From: an uncultured Zetaproteobacteria bacterium
Lineage (GTDB): Bacteria > Pseudomonadota > Zetaproteobacteria > Mariprofundales > Mariprofundaceae
Assembly: GCA_947311495.1 (NCBI GenBank)
Contig: CAMZLG010000138.1
Location: forward strand, 1 to 34,919
Direction: 5' to 3'
DNA length: 34,919 bases
The position numbers and the translations under genes are program-made. Under the pieces are notes generated by a model. That model made no database searches and was not told the origin of the DNA. It worked only from the letters and a program-made list of their open reading frames with translations. Of this stretch, positions 20,958 to 29,231 are shown in pieces; position 1 is the stretch's first letter; the number at the start of each line of letters is the position of its first letter.

Positions 20958-22499
20958 ATGCAAAAACGAATTATACTCACGCTAATCTTATTGTTTACAA
21001 CCTTATCAGGGTGCGCCACCAACCCGGTAACAGGCAAAAGTGAATTAAGTTTGGTTAGTGAACAAAAGGAGCTCGCCATTGGAGAGCAGCAGTATTTGCC
21101 CGCCCGCCAATCCCAAGGTGGTGACTACATCGTTGACCAAAAGCTCACCGCATACATCAATGGTGTTGGGCAAAAGCTTGCTGCTGTTAGTGATAGAAAG
21201 CTGCCTTATAAATTTAAAGTGCTTAACAACTCTGTGCCCAATGCTTGGGCATTACCCGGCGGGAAAATTGCCATCAACCGTGGTTTATTGATGTATTTAC
21301 ATAATGAAGCCGAACTCGCCGCAGTGCTTGGGCATGAAATTGTGCATGCCGCTGCCAAACATGCTGTGCGCCAAATGTCACGCGGAATGTTGCTGCAAAC
21401 TGCAGTCGTTGCCACAACAGTGACAACTCAAGGCGAAAGCTACGGTGGTTTAGCTCAACTTGGTACAGGGCTTGGCGCACAACTGCTTAGCACCAAGTAT
21501 GGGCGTGATGCAGAGCGCGAATCTGACCACTATGGCATGATTTATATGTCGCGCGCAGGTTATGACCCGCAAGGTGCAGTGGAGCTGCAACGCACGTTTG
21601 TGAAGTTATCTGAGGGGAAAAACCAAAGTGGTTTAAGTGCCTTGTTTGCAAGCCATCCCGCGTCTCAGGAGCGTGTGGACAACAATATCGCCATGTTACA
21701 AAACTTACCCCAAGGCGGCTACAAAGGTGAACAAGCCTTTAATCAAGCTATGGCTCATTTAAAAGCCACAGCACCTGCCTACAAAGCCTATGATGATGGG
21801 CGCAAAGCACTTGCCAAAGGTGAAGATGCCAAAGCCAAGCAACTTGCTCTTCAAGCCATTAAACTCGAACCCAAAGAAGCACTGTTTTATACGTTAACGG
21901 GCGATATTGCTGCAAAAAACAAACATTATACGCAAGCACAGCAGCAATACACACAATCCATTCAACTTAACCCCAATTTCTTTTATGCCTACTTGCAACG
22001 CGGACAAGTGGGTTACCAGCTCAAACAAGACACAACAGCCAAACAAGATTTGGAAAAAAGCTTAACCCTTCTACCCACAGGTAATGCATACTTTGTGCTT
22101 GGTAACTTGGCTGAACGCCAAGGTGATATTGAACAAGCGAAAACATATTATGCCAAAGTTGCCAGCAACAAGGGCAACGTGGGTATTGCTGCATACAAAG
22201 CTTTATTGAATTTAGACTTTACGCAAAACCCAAGCAAATATATCAAGCTTCGTTTGGGTAAAACCCAGCAAGGAAGTATTGCGGCTGAAATCAGCAACCC
22301 AACACCTCAAAATGTTGGCGCTATCCAGCTTATGGTTCAGTTTACCAACAGCAAAGGGCAAGTCCAACAAGTATCCCACCAATTCACGGCAACTGTTGCG
22401 GCAGGTAAAAAGGCACTGATGAATTTAAATATCAATCTCAGTGACCCCCAACTACAATCGCTTCAAGGCAAAATCACAGCAGCAAAACTTATGCCTTAA
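20958..22499 (+). CDS. M48 family zinc metalloprotease lipoprotein with TPR repeats
   Basis: Probably a periplasmic, outer-membrane-anchored quality-control protease similar to BepA/LoiP. From the ATG at 20958, preceded by GAGCGAGGT, it is 513 residues. It starts with a lipoprotein signal ending in the lipobox LSGC (C19); residue +2 is Ala, so sorting to the outer membrane is expected. The M48 domain has HEIVH (126-130), the probable third zinc ligand E188 in ERESDHYG, and SHPASQERV, which resembles the BepA plug segment. TPR-like repeats follow (about 280-410), then a beta-rich C-terminal domain of about 85 residues that I do not recognise. A further 40 codons are open upstream but carry no signal and weaken the lipoprotein reading, so they are excluded. 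It converges on the next gene with overlapping stop codons. Confidence 0.88.
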   Translation: MQKRIILTLILLFTTLSGCATNPVTGKSELSLVSEQKELAIGEQQYLPARQSQGGDYIVDQKLTAYINGVGQKLAAVSDRKLPYKFKVLNNSVPNAWALPGGKIAINRGLLMYLHNEAELAAVLGHEIVHAAAKHAVRQMSRGMLLQTAVVATTVTTQGESYGGLAQLGTGLGAQLLSTKYGRDAERESDHYGMIYMSRAGYDPQGAVELQRTFVKLSEGKNQSGLSALFASHPASQERVDNNIAMLQNLPQGGYKGEQAFNQAMAHLKATAPAYKAYDDGRKALAKGEDAKAKQLALQAIKLEPKEALFYTLTGDIAAKNKHYTQAQQQYTQSIQLNPNFFYAYLQRGQVGYQLKQDTTAKQDLEKSLTLLPTGNAYFVLGNLAERQGDIEQAKTYYAKVASNKGNVGIAAYKALLNLDFTQNPSKYIKLRLGKTQQGSIAAEISNPTPQNVGAIQLMVQFTNSKGQVQQVSHQFTATVAAGKKALMNLNINLSDPQLQSLQGKITAAKLMP

Positions 22500-22954
22500 G
22501 CAAGCTGCGTAAAGAAAGCGACATAAAAACGTACATCTCCATCTGCTGCTACACAATGCAGCATTTCAGGTGGGATATTTGCCGTTTCACCTTCGTGAAC
22601 ACGAATGCTGGCTTGACCTTCTGGCGTGTATAAAAGTGCGCCTTGTAGCACATGAATCTTGCCCCATGTACCAAGTTTGGTGGTGTGATTTTTTAATAAA
22701 CCTTTGGGAATGGTCTCTTGATTAAACTCAGGTGTGCGTTTGTATTCTTTCAAATTCTCAGGGAACTCCAAAACATCACAACGTACACAATCAAGAACTT
22801 CACCAAGTTTGCTCGCTCTGCCTTCTGTCGTTGCTGACCACGGGCGATTAAAAAAGGGCGGCTCATGGCGCACATGTTGACCATGAAAACAATCCAAATC
22901 CGCCACCCAGTCTTGTTTCTCATCCTGATGATAACCAATAATTTTTCGTTTCAT
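22496..22954 (-). CDS. DUF3565-DUF1971 fusion protein (YeaR-like cupin domain)
   Basis: Two small families are fused in 152 residues. The N-terminal part (about 1-62) with GYHQDEKQDWVADL, GQHVRHEPPF, NRPW and the pair CVRC looks like DUF3565, possibly metal-binding. The C-terminal part (about 63-152) with KRTPEFNQETIP, GTWGKIHVLQGAL, IPPEMLHCV and VRFYVAFF matches DUF1971, the cupin-like domain of E. coli YeaR and of some TehB tellurite-resistance proteins. YeaR is known to be induced by nitrate and nitric oxide. It is the last gene of the minus-strand operon, 20 bases after the cytochrome gene. No clear Shine-Dalgarno is seen. The biochemical function is unknown. Confidence 0.78.
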   Translation of the reverse strand: MKRKIIGYHQDEKQDWVADLDCFHGQHVRHEPPFFNRPWSATTEGRASKLGEVLDCVRCDVLEFPENLKEYKRTPEFNQETIPKGLLKNHTTKLGTWGKIHVLQGALLYTPEGQASIRVHEGETANIPPEMLHCVAADGDVRFYVAFFTQLA

Positions 22955-22974
22955 GGCAACATGAGCCCCTTTAT

Positions 22975-23844
22975 CTATTTTAAGATTTCAATGATTCGGC
23001 TGCGATATGAAGTGTGGCACGCCATACATGCACTTAACATTTGTGACTGTTTGGCTATTAAAACTTTCATATCTTTAGCTTGAGCAGCTTTCTCAATATC
23101 CAATGCCAAATGATGAACTTTGTCATCGGCTTTTTTAAAGTCTTTCATCTCCGTGCGCAAGCTTGCCATCAGTTTCATTTTTGTGCCCATAGATGGTGTT
23201 TCATGGAATGCAATACCATGCGCTGCTTCTGCTGCTGCATCAAAATCTTCACGTAAAATTGCATCATCAACGGCTGCATAGTCCAAACCCAACTGCTGCA
23301 TAATCGCTTTAAGCGAACCTGCCTCTGCAGTTATGCCTTTATTGATCTTATGCATAAGCTGATGCGGTTTAGCAGATGAAGTTGTACACATCATGTCGTA
23401 TATCTTTTGATGCTTTTGATACAACTTCATTTTACCTTCTTGCTTAAACTTCTCTGCTGCATGTTTCCAATGGTTACATGGTGGTTGAAAGGTTTCATCA
23501 TGAATATACGCCGCAATTTTACGCACATCATCTTCTTCAAAACCCATGTTTGGCATCACGCCCAACACTTTCACAGGCTCTTTGAGTATGGCTTTATCTT
23601 CAGTAGGGTTAGTCGCAAAAGCTGTAACTTTATCAACAAATCCAGCCTTATCTTTAGTCGCCATCTTATATTTCATCTGCACACCAAACATGGGTGGTGC
23701 TTGCGCAGGTTCTAACTCTGCATTGTGGCAAATTAAACAGTTCTCTTGAAAAAGTTTTTTACCTTGCATAAATGTTTTATCGCTCGCCGCAGCTTGCGTT
23801 GTCATGGCAAGGCTTAAACCCACCAATAAAATTACCTTTTTCAT
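22975..23844 (-). CDS. Periplasmic di-heme cytochrome c (cytochrome c plus cytochrome c'-like domain)
   Basis: Likely periplasmic electron carrier or gas-binding cytochrome. The chosen ATG at 23844 has AGGAG seven bases upstream and gives 289 residues starting with a clean signal peptide (MKKVILLVGLSLAMTTQAAA). The first half is a class I cytochrome c with heme site CLICH (36-40) and a possible axial Met in GVMPNMGF. The second half is helical and ends in CMACHTSYR (heme site 273-277), the placement and YR ending typical of cytochrome c'/c556 four-helix bundles. Two extra cysteines lie between the domains (PCNHWKH and MMCTTSS). The open frame continues 33 codons upstream into the previous gene but without a signal. 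It is 13 bases after the barrel gene. Confidence 0.85.
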   Translation of the reverse strand: MKKVILLVGLSLAMTTQAAASDKTFMQGKKLFQENCLICHNAELEPAQAPPMFGVQMKYKMATKDKAGFVDKVTAFATNPTEDKAILKEPVKVLGVMPNMGFEEDDVRKIAAYIHDETFQPPCNHWKHAAEKFKQEGKMKLYQKHQKIYDMMCTTSSAKPHQLMHKINKGITAEAGSLKAIMQQLGLDYAAVDDAILREDFDAAAEAAHGIAFHETPSMGTKMKLMASLRTEMKDFKKADDKVHHLALDIEKAAQAKDMKVLIAKQSQMLSACMACHTSYRSRIIEILK

Positions 23845-23857
23845 ATGATCTCCTGTT

Positions 23858-25135
23858 TTAGAATGTGTATTCAACTTCTGCATACACCCTGTCATTATCA
23901 TTAAATTGTCCAAAGAAGTCTGCTGCATCCCCCGAAAACACATCCAAACCTAAACGACCCAGTGTGTTATCTGAAAATTCATACGACACTTTGGGGCGCA
24001 ACATAGAGCTGCCATCTGAATAGTTCATTAAAATAATCATTTCAGGTTTTAACTTATCATTCATGTAATCTGTGGACACCATCAAGGTGACAAAACCAGA
24101 GTTTTCTTTTTCAAGCATGGTGTTATCCCAGTTTTGAATATGACGCACAAACACTTGCGGGCTAATGCGCCAGTTGTTCGCATTATAATCCAAGCCCAAC
24201 GCTGCATTCCAAGTGGTCACATCCGTTGGCGCAACACTGGTTGTGATAATCTCATTGGTATTGATGGCAACTTCAGCACGCAAAACCCACGCCCCAAACG
24301 CATTGGATGCTGAGCCACCCACCGTGTTCATTCGCTGATATACGGGTGTTAACGTAAGCTGCCCAGAGCTGATGTTTTTTTGAATCGCAGGTGTATCTTT
24401 CCAACCATTAAACCAATTGAGTGATACATCCCACCCATCCAAATTAGCTCGCCATGCCAAGCCGTATTCAGCATCACTCGCTCCAAAGCTTGGTTTATTG
24501 CCTTCGGCTACATTTAAGCTGAACCCAGCAGGTGGTGCTGCCATTTGGTACGCCCAACGCGAACCTCGGGGTGCAAACTCAGCAGGTTTGGCATCAGGAA
24601 TAAACACAAATTCAAACTCATGTTCATTATCACCTAAATATGCGTAATAGTTTAAGCGAACCGCAGCAACACCCATACGAGAATCCAAAAAATCATCCAA
24701 CAAAAATTCGCGCATATCCAAAGGATTTACAATATCCAACAAACGCAAACCATCCGTTTTACCCCAAACGATTTGCTGTTGCCCTACCCTTAAATCATAA
24801 TCATCCGCCGCATATAACAAATAAGCTTCTTTGACAGCCGAATATGTGCGGTATTCGTTTTGAATACTGGGCGTATAATCCGTCGTATTGGCAGCTTCAA
24901 TATCTGTGGCTGCATCATACCAAGCCAAAAAACGACCCCTAAACTCAAGTCTGTCCGTTAATATCGCTTCAGGTTTAATGTCAATTCGATTTTGTACTTT
25001 ATCCAAGCGTTGTTCACCTGATATGAAGTATGCTGTCTCATTTTTTACAGCGCCGTGCAATGTCAATTCCACAGCCGAGGCTGCTGCACTATTGAGCAAC
25101 AGCCCTGCAACAGCCAACATCATCACATGCTTCAT
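23858..25135 (-). CDS. DUF1302-like outer-membrane beta-barrel protein
   Basis: Predicted outer-membrane component of an RND/MMPL-linked system. The product is 425 residues from ATG 25135, with signal peptide MKHVMMLAVAGLLLNSAAASA, many alternating strands, and a terminal aromatic (VEYTF) as used by the BAM machinery. The segment GQQQIVWGKTDGLRLLDIVNPLD (about residues 116-138) is typical of DUF1302 proteins, which commonly neighbour DUF1329/LolA-like proteins and COG1033 exporters. An ATG four codons upstream (25147) overlaps the exporter stop as ATGA but lacks a Shine-Dalgarno; GAGG sits six bases before 25135, which is therefore preferred. The substrate is unknown. Confidence 0.75.
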   Translation of the reverse strand: MKHVMMLAVAGLLLNSAAASAVELTLHGAVKNETAYFISGEQRLDKVQNRIDIKPEAILTDRLEFRGRFLAWYDAATDIEAANTTDYTPSIQNEYRTYSAVKEAYLLYAADDYDLRVGQQQIVWGKTDGLRLLDIVNPLDMREFLLDDFLDSRMGVAAVRLNYYAYLGDNEHEFEFVFIPDAKPAEFAPRGSRWAYQMAAPPAGFSLNVAEGNKPSFGASDAEYGLAWRANLDGWDVSLNWFNGWKDTPAIQKNISSGQLTLTPVYQRMNTVGGSASNAFGAWVLRAEVAINTNEIITTSVAPTDVTTWNAALGLDYNANNWRISPQVFVRHIQNWDNTMLEKENSGFVTLMVSTDYMNDKLKPEMIILMNYSDGSSMLRPKVSYEFSDNTLGRLGLDVFSGDAADFFGQFNDNDRVYAEVEYTF

Positions 25136-25143
25136 ACTTTGCC

Positions 25144-27447
25144 TCATACTTTAATTTTATCCTTGCCCAGACCCAATAATACAGGGAACAAATAAACCGT
25201 GGCTACGTAACAAATCATCATGGTTGCTGCAATCAACGCACCCAACTTCATTTGCGGATACAACGCAGCAGACAACAACACCAAGAACCCACCTACAACG
25301 ACAATCGTGTTGAATAAAATCGCATGACCTACACTGCGATTGGTATTGATGACACTTTCTTCATAGCTATGGTTAGCAATGCTTTCCTCATGGTATCTGT
25401 GCAGGTAATGAATGGCGAAATCCACACCAATGCCCAATGCCATAGAGCCAGTGAGCGCTGTTGCCAAATCCAATGGAATACCAATATTACCCATGGTTCC
25501 ATAGTTGACTGTCACGGCAAGTGTTACTGGAATCATGGCAATCACTGCAATCAAAATACGCTTAAACATCACCAAACACAGCAAGAAAATAGCAAATATT
25601 GATAATGCCAATGATGTCACCTGCCCATCAATAATCATCTTAGCTAAGCTGTCCAATGTGTAACCTGTGCCCGCCCACTTCACGGTATAACCTTCTGATT
25701 TAGGGAACCAAGCTGCCGTTTTATCTTGTAAACGGCTCAAGATATTGGCAACTGCTTCCGTGCTATCACTTTTCATGTTAATCACCACATGCGCTTCGCG
25801 GTAGTCACTGGTCATAAACTTCTCAAAATCATCAGGTGCGCCTGAAAATGAATACAACAACAAATACTGCGCTGCCAAGTCGGATGAATTAGGCACACGA
25901 TAGTAATCTGGATTATCTTCATTGAGCGCCTTGTTCATAATCATCAAAAACTCGGCAATGGATGAGGTGTCACCCACCAGCGAGTCTTTCTCAATTTCAG
26001 TTTGTAAGTCTACAATCTTTTGCAAAAACGATGGTTCAAGCAAACCATTTTCTTTGCCTGTATCAATCATAATATCTAGGCTTGTTGTACCTGCAAAATG
26101 TTGATTCAACACAGTGTCTGCATGACGAATCGGGTCATCTGGCTTAAATTGCGCCACCATAGATGCATCCACCTTAATCAAGGTCGCACCATAGACAGAA
26201 ACAACAACCAGTATCGCAAAGAATGCCATGATTTGTTTAGGGTATTTCAGTATCGCTTGGCTAGACCAATCCACATAATCGGTGAATAATGGTTTTTTGT
26301 CGGCATGCCCATCTTTTTCAGGCAAGACCATCAATGCTGCAGGGAATAATGTCAGCGTGATAATCAAAGCGTAAGCAATACCCACCGTAGCAAAAATACC
26401 AAACTCTTGAATCGGTGGTAAATCAGAAGTTAACATGGACAAGAAACCCGCACCAGTAGTTACCGATGTCATCACCATAGGTTTCCACAATTCATGCATC
26501 ACTTCCACAATGCGTTCTTTGCGGTGCGCATATTCCGAGAAATGTGCCAACAATCGCTCTCGGCTTAAAAAGTGAACCGCATCAGCAATACCAATCGCCA
26601 TGATCAGAATGGGTAACATGGTGGTGATGGTATAAATATTATAACCCAATGCTGCCATGGTTCCCACTGTCCACACTTCCGCAATCAATACGGTAAGCAA
26701 GGGTAGCACTACACCTCTGGGTGAGCGAAACGAGACATACAACAATAAAATAAGTAATGCGATGATAATGGGTTGCATACGTGTCATTTCTTGCGGCATA
26801 TACACACCAAACACACCTTCAATCACAGGGCGACCCGAGATAAAGAACTCTTCATTGCCACCACGCGCTTCAAGTTCTTCAACTTTATTTTTTACCAAAT
26901 CATAAATATCAGCATAAGTTTCGCGTGCATTGGGTTGCGGACGCACCGCCAAAACCGTGCCCACCTCATCTTTAGACACAATCACATCTTCATAGATGCC
27001 AAATTCGTGCATGCGCTGTTTGATATGGTCGATTTCTTCTTGGGTTTGCGGCACACCATCCATAAATGCTTCCACATCAAGCCCCGAAGCCGAGCCGCGA
27101 ATATCTTTGATGGTGGCAAGCGATAATAAATCATTGAGTGATAAGGTGCGCAATAAGGGCTGCTCACCCAACCAGTCCGTCAATTCTTGCACCAAAGCAA
27201 GCGTATGTTGATTATACACACCCTCTTCTTTGTTAATCACACCAATAATCACCAAGTCAGAACTGCCAAACTTCTCATCCAACACTTGCTTATTGATATA
27301 CGCATCGCTGTGTTTGGGTAACATGGCATCCGTATCGGTTTCAATATGAATGGAGCGCATTTGATTGCCTGCCATCACCGTGATAAGCAACAGCATCACC
27401 AGCACAGTTTTCGGGTGCTCCAGTATCCAACTAAATAATTTATGCAT
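25144..27447 (-). CDS. MMPL/RND superfamily exporter (COG1033)
   Basis: Inner-membrane proton-driven exporter of the MMPL/HpnN-like branch, which in other systems moves lipids and hydrophobic compounds. The 767 residues have the duplicated plan: a first membrane helix (about 12-32), a large periplasmic domain, a five-helix block (about 225-380), a second helix near 400-420, a second periplasmic domain, and a final five-helix block. Acidic residues in mid-helix occur in both halves (AIGIADAVHF and LGIGVDFAIHYLHR), as expected for proton relay. No adaptor or TolC gene is nearby; instead it is bracketed by a LolA-like protein and a DUF1302 barrel. The gap to the upstream gene is 11 bases. Confidence 0.88.
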   Translation of the reverse strand: MHKLFSWILEHPKTVLVMLLLITVMAGNQMRSIHIETDTDAMLPKHSDAYINKQVLDEKFGSSDLVIIGVINKEEGVYNQHTLALVQELTDWLGEQPLLRTLSLNDLLSLATIKDIRGSASGLDVEAFMDGVPQTQEEIDHIKQRMHEFGIYEDVIVSKDEVGTVLAVRPQPNARETYADIYDLVKNKVEELEARGGNEEFFISGRPVIEGVFGVYMPQEMTRMQPIIIALLILLLYVSFRSPRGVVLPLLTVLIAEVWTVGTMAALGYNIYTITTMLPILIMAIGIADAVHFLSRERLLAHFSEYAHRKERIVEVMHELWKPMVMTSVTTGAGFLSMLTSDLPPIQEFGIFATVGIAYALIITLTLFPAALMVLPEKDGHADKKPLFTDYVDWSSQAILKYPKQIMAFFAILVVVSVYGATLIKVDASMVAQFKPDDPIRHADTVLNQHFAGTTSLDIMIDTGKENGLLEPSFLQKIVDLQTEIEKDSLVGDTSSIAEFLMIMNKALNEDNPDYYRVPNSSDLAAQYLLLYSFSGAPDDFEKFMTSDYREAHVVINMKSDSTEAVANILSRLQDKTAAWFPKSEGYTVKWAGTGYTLDSLAKMIIDGQVTSLALSIFAIFLLCLVMFKRILIAVIAMIPVTLAVTVNYGTMGNIGIPLDLATALTGSMALGIGVDFAIHYLHRYHEESIANHSYEESVINTNRSVGHAILFNTIVVVGGFLVLLSAALYPQMKLGALIAATMMICYVATVYLFPVLLGLGKDKIKV

Positions 27448-27458
27448 TATTATTTCCT

Positions 27459-28265
27459 TTATTTACCACGATAGCCGCGTTTAATCATACGTTCTGTAAA
27501 CATCCTGTCTGATAAACCTGTGTTGTATTCATGGTCAGAAAATACCAGTTCGGTTTTATGATTGGTTTGCACATTGCTCATCACCCCACCCATGGCTGTC
27601 CAAATCCCATCAATTTGTTTGATACCATTGGATACCAAGTGTTTGAGTTCGCGACCTTTTTTGTCCCAAAAGTCCACTTTAACATACATATCAATGTCTT
27701 TGCGCACATGGTAAACCACTTTAGAATAACCCAAGTCTTTGATAAGCTGCTTGGTTTTAGGCACAGCTTGCACCACCCAAACATCAAAACCTTTAATATT
27801 ATCTGAGCCTAAAAGCGTCCAATTATAATCGGGTAGCTCGGGTGTTTGTTTGATGTCTTCAAATGTAAAATCCGTACCCATGAAATAATCACCACGATCC
27901 GATGAAGAAATGCGACGCACTTTTTTCAACGCAGGCAAATATAACCATTGGTCATCATCCTTACTTTCATCGGCATAATCCCAAGTGAGCATGGCTGTGT
28001 CCCGCACATTGGCAGGTGATAAAAAGTAGGAAACTGATTTACTGTCCAACCCATAATCTTTGCTGAACGAAATCATTTCACGCTCACGCACATTTCCCCG
28101 TTTATCAATCAAACGTTGCTTCATTTTTTGTTTTAAATCTTGCCCGTCATCCCGTGCTTCCACGCGTTTCATCACTTCCAAACCCGTGGTTGGCTCCGCA
28201 GCTATCACTGGTGCTGAAACAAGTGTGGTTAAACCAACTGCAATCCATAAAAGTTTAATGTTCAT
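27459..28265 (-). CDS. LolA-like periplasmic protein (outer membrane lipoprotein-sorting family)
   Basis: Predicted periplasmic carrier of lipid or lipoprotein. The ATG at 28265 is preceded at five bases by a near-perfect AAGGAGG and gives 268 residues with signal peptide MNIKLLWIAVGLTTLVSAPVIAA. The body resembles the COG2834/LolA-like family often paired with MMPL exporters. Characteristic segments are DDDQWLYLPALKKVRRI, SDRGDYFMGTDFTFED and VVYHVRKDIDMYVKVDFW. An upstream in-frame extension to 28313 lacks a signal and is rejected. It overlaps the preceding gene by 11 bases. The family suggests it hands hydrophobic cargo between the exporter and the outer membrane. Confidence 0.82.
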   Translation of the reverse strand: MNIKLLWIAVGLTTLVSAPVIAAEPTTGLEVMKRVEARDDGQDLKQKMKQRLIDKRGNVREREMISFSKDYGLDSKSVSYFLSPANVRDTAMLTWDYADESKDDDQWLYLPALKKVRRISSSDRGDYFMGTDFTFEDIKQTPELPDYNWTLLGSDNIKGFDVWVVQAVPKTKQLIKDLGYSKVVYHVRKDIDMYVKVDFWDKKGRELKHLVSNGIKQIDGIWTAMGGVMSNVQTNHKTELVFSDHEYNTGLSDRMFTERMIKRGYRGK

Positions 28266-28677
28266 GTGAACCTCCTTTGGTAATACTTTTGTATGCGAGA
28301 AATGATAAAACAAGCCACACCACTGAACGCAAAGTCATAGCACCAATCGTGCGTGTCTCATAAGCAATATCACTAAGCTGAATGGAAAGTAATAGTGTTG
28401 CGAACACCATGATTGTGGACAGTGCTACCATGATAGCGAGCCAAGCAGCCCAAGGTTTCTTCAACCAAAAGCCCATACCTGCTGCCACATAAATAAAGCC
28501 CGATATAAAATTAAACCACAACACTGCAGGCACATAATCCCCTGCCGCAATCCGCGCCTCTTCGCTCCAAAAAAGCACATCACCGCCAGATTTAATGGTC
28601 AATAATCCAAATGCCACCGCAACCGTGCCGATGACCATGCGCACAATTCCGCATCGTTTTTTATGTTGATCATCCAT
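28255..28677 (-). CDS. Small four-helix integral membrane protein, unknown function
   Basis: I do not recognise a named family. The 140 residues contain about four hydrophobic helices (roughly 10-30, 47-69, 73-97 and 110-130), with conserved-looking loops GGDVLFWSEEARIAAGDYVP and a histidine-containing tail (GGSHEH). An AAAGGAG motif precedes the ATG. It lies between the MarR gene (28 bases) and the LolA-like gene (11-base overlap), so it is probably an inner-membrane accessory to the same system. Confidence 0.7.
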   Translation of the reverse strand: MDDQHKKRCGIVRMVIGTVAVAFGLLTIKSGGDVLFWSEEARIAAGDYVPAVLWFNFISGFIYVAAGMGFWLKKPWAAWLAIMVALSTIMVFATLLLSIQLSDIAYETRTIGAMTLRSVVWLVLSFLAYKSITKGGSHEH

Positions 28678-28705
28678 CGTTGTAATCTCCTTTAAATCTT
28701 ACTTT

Positions 28706-29167
28706 TTATTTATCATCTCTTAGCGCCATCAAATCAAACATCAGTTGACGTAGTACCCGCACTGTTGCGTCCCTATCTTCTGGCGAAATATTTGCGACCA
28801 ACTCTTTCTGCATTCCACTTGCAATCGGAAATGCTTGATCAAGCAGCTGCTTACCCTGTGCCGTAAGCATAATATCAAACCTGCGTCTATCTTGTTCATT
28901 GGCTTTGCGCTCTATCAGCCCCTTTTTTACCAAACCGTCTAAGCGGCGCGTCACCGTTGTTTTATCTCGCATCATCAACTCAACAATTTTGGCTTGGCTC
29001 ATCGACCCGCCACTGTATAATCGAATCAAAATCGCAAAGTCTTGTGCCACAATTGCCAAACCCGCTACTGCAAACCGTTTCTCAACTTCCTCGGTCATCA
29101 AATACGATACCCGATTGACATGAAACCCCAACGCTTGCTCCAACTTAAATGTGTTTAAATCATCCAT
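28706..29167 (-). CDS. MarR family transcriptional regulator
   Basis: Winged helix-turn-helix regulator, usually a repressor released by small phenolic, lipid or oxidant signals. The ATG at 29167 has AAGGAGAG upstream and gives 153 residues; a longer frame to 29209 lacks a ribosome site. The recognition helix and wing are in SQAKIVELMMRDKTTVTRRLDGL and KANEQDRRRFDIMLT (about residues 55-105), flanked by dimerisation helices. It is the first gene of the operon it probably controls, and a 26-base palindrome lies 26 bases upstream of its start. The effector is unknown. Confidence 0.9.
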   Translation of the reverse strand: MDDLNTFKLEQALGFHVNRVSYLMTEEVEKRFAVAGLAIVAQDFAILIRLYSGGSMSQAKIVELMMRDKTTVTRRLDGLVKKGLIERKANEQDRRRFDIMLTAQGKQLLDQAFPIASGMQKELVANISPEDRDATVRVLRQLMFDLMALRDDK

Positions 29168-29192
29168 AATCTCTCTCCTTGCGGCGAACTGT

Positions 29193-29218
29193 AGTTTGTA
29201 TAGTTGCAATATACAACT
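29193..29218. promoter_or_regulatory. Palindromic candidate MarR operator
   Basis: The sequence has arms AGTTTGTATA (29193-29202) and TATACAACT (29210-29218) around GTTGCAA, matching as inverted repeats with a one-base insertion. Its length, AT-rich arms and TTGCAA core suit MarR-family operators. It lies immediately before the marR Shine-Dalgarno, where bound protein would block transcription of the operon. Confidence 0.5.
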
Positions 29219-29231
29219 GTTTTATTTGGCA

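Noticed and set aside
23845-23943. 33-codon N-terminal extension of the cytochrome c frame
   Set aside because: It overlaps the preceding barrel gene, lacks a ribosome site, and would bury the signal peptide that starts at 23844.
25144-27447. MMPL exporter considered as the hopanoid transporter HpnN
   Set aside because: No squalene or hopanoid genes are nearby and the neighbours (DUF1302, LolA-like, MarR) point to a different exporter group.
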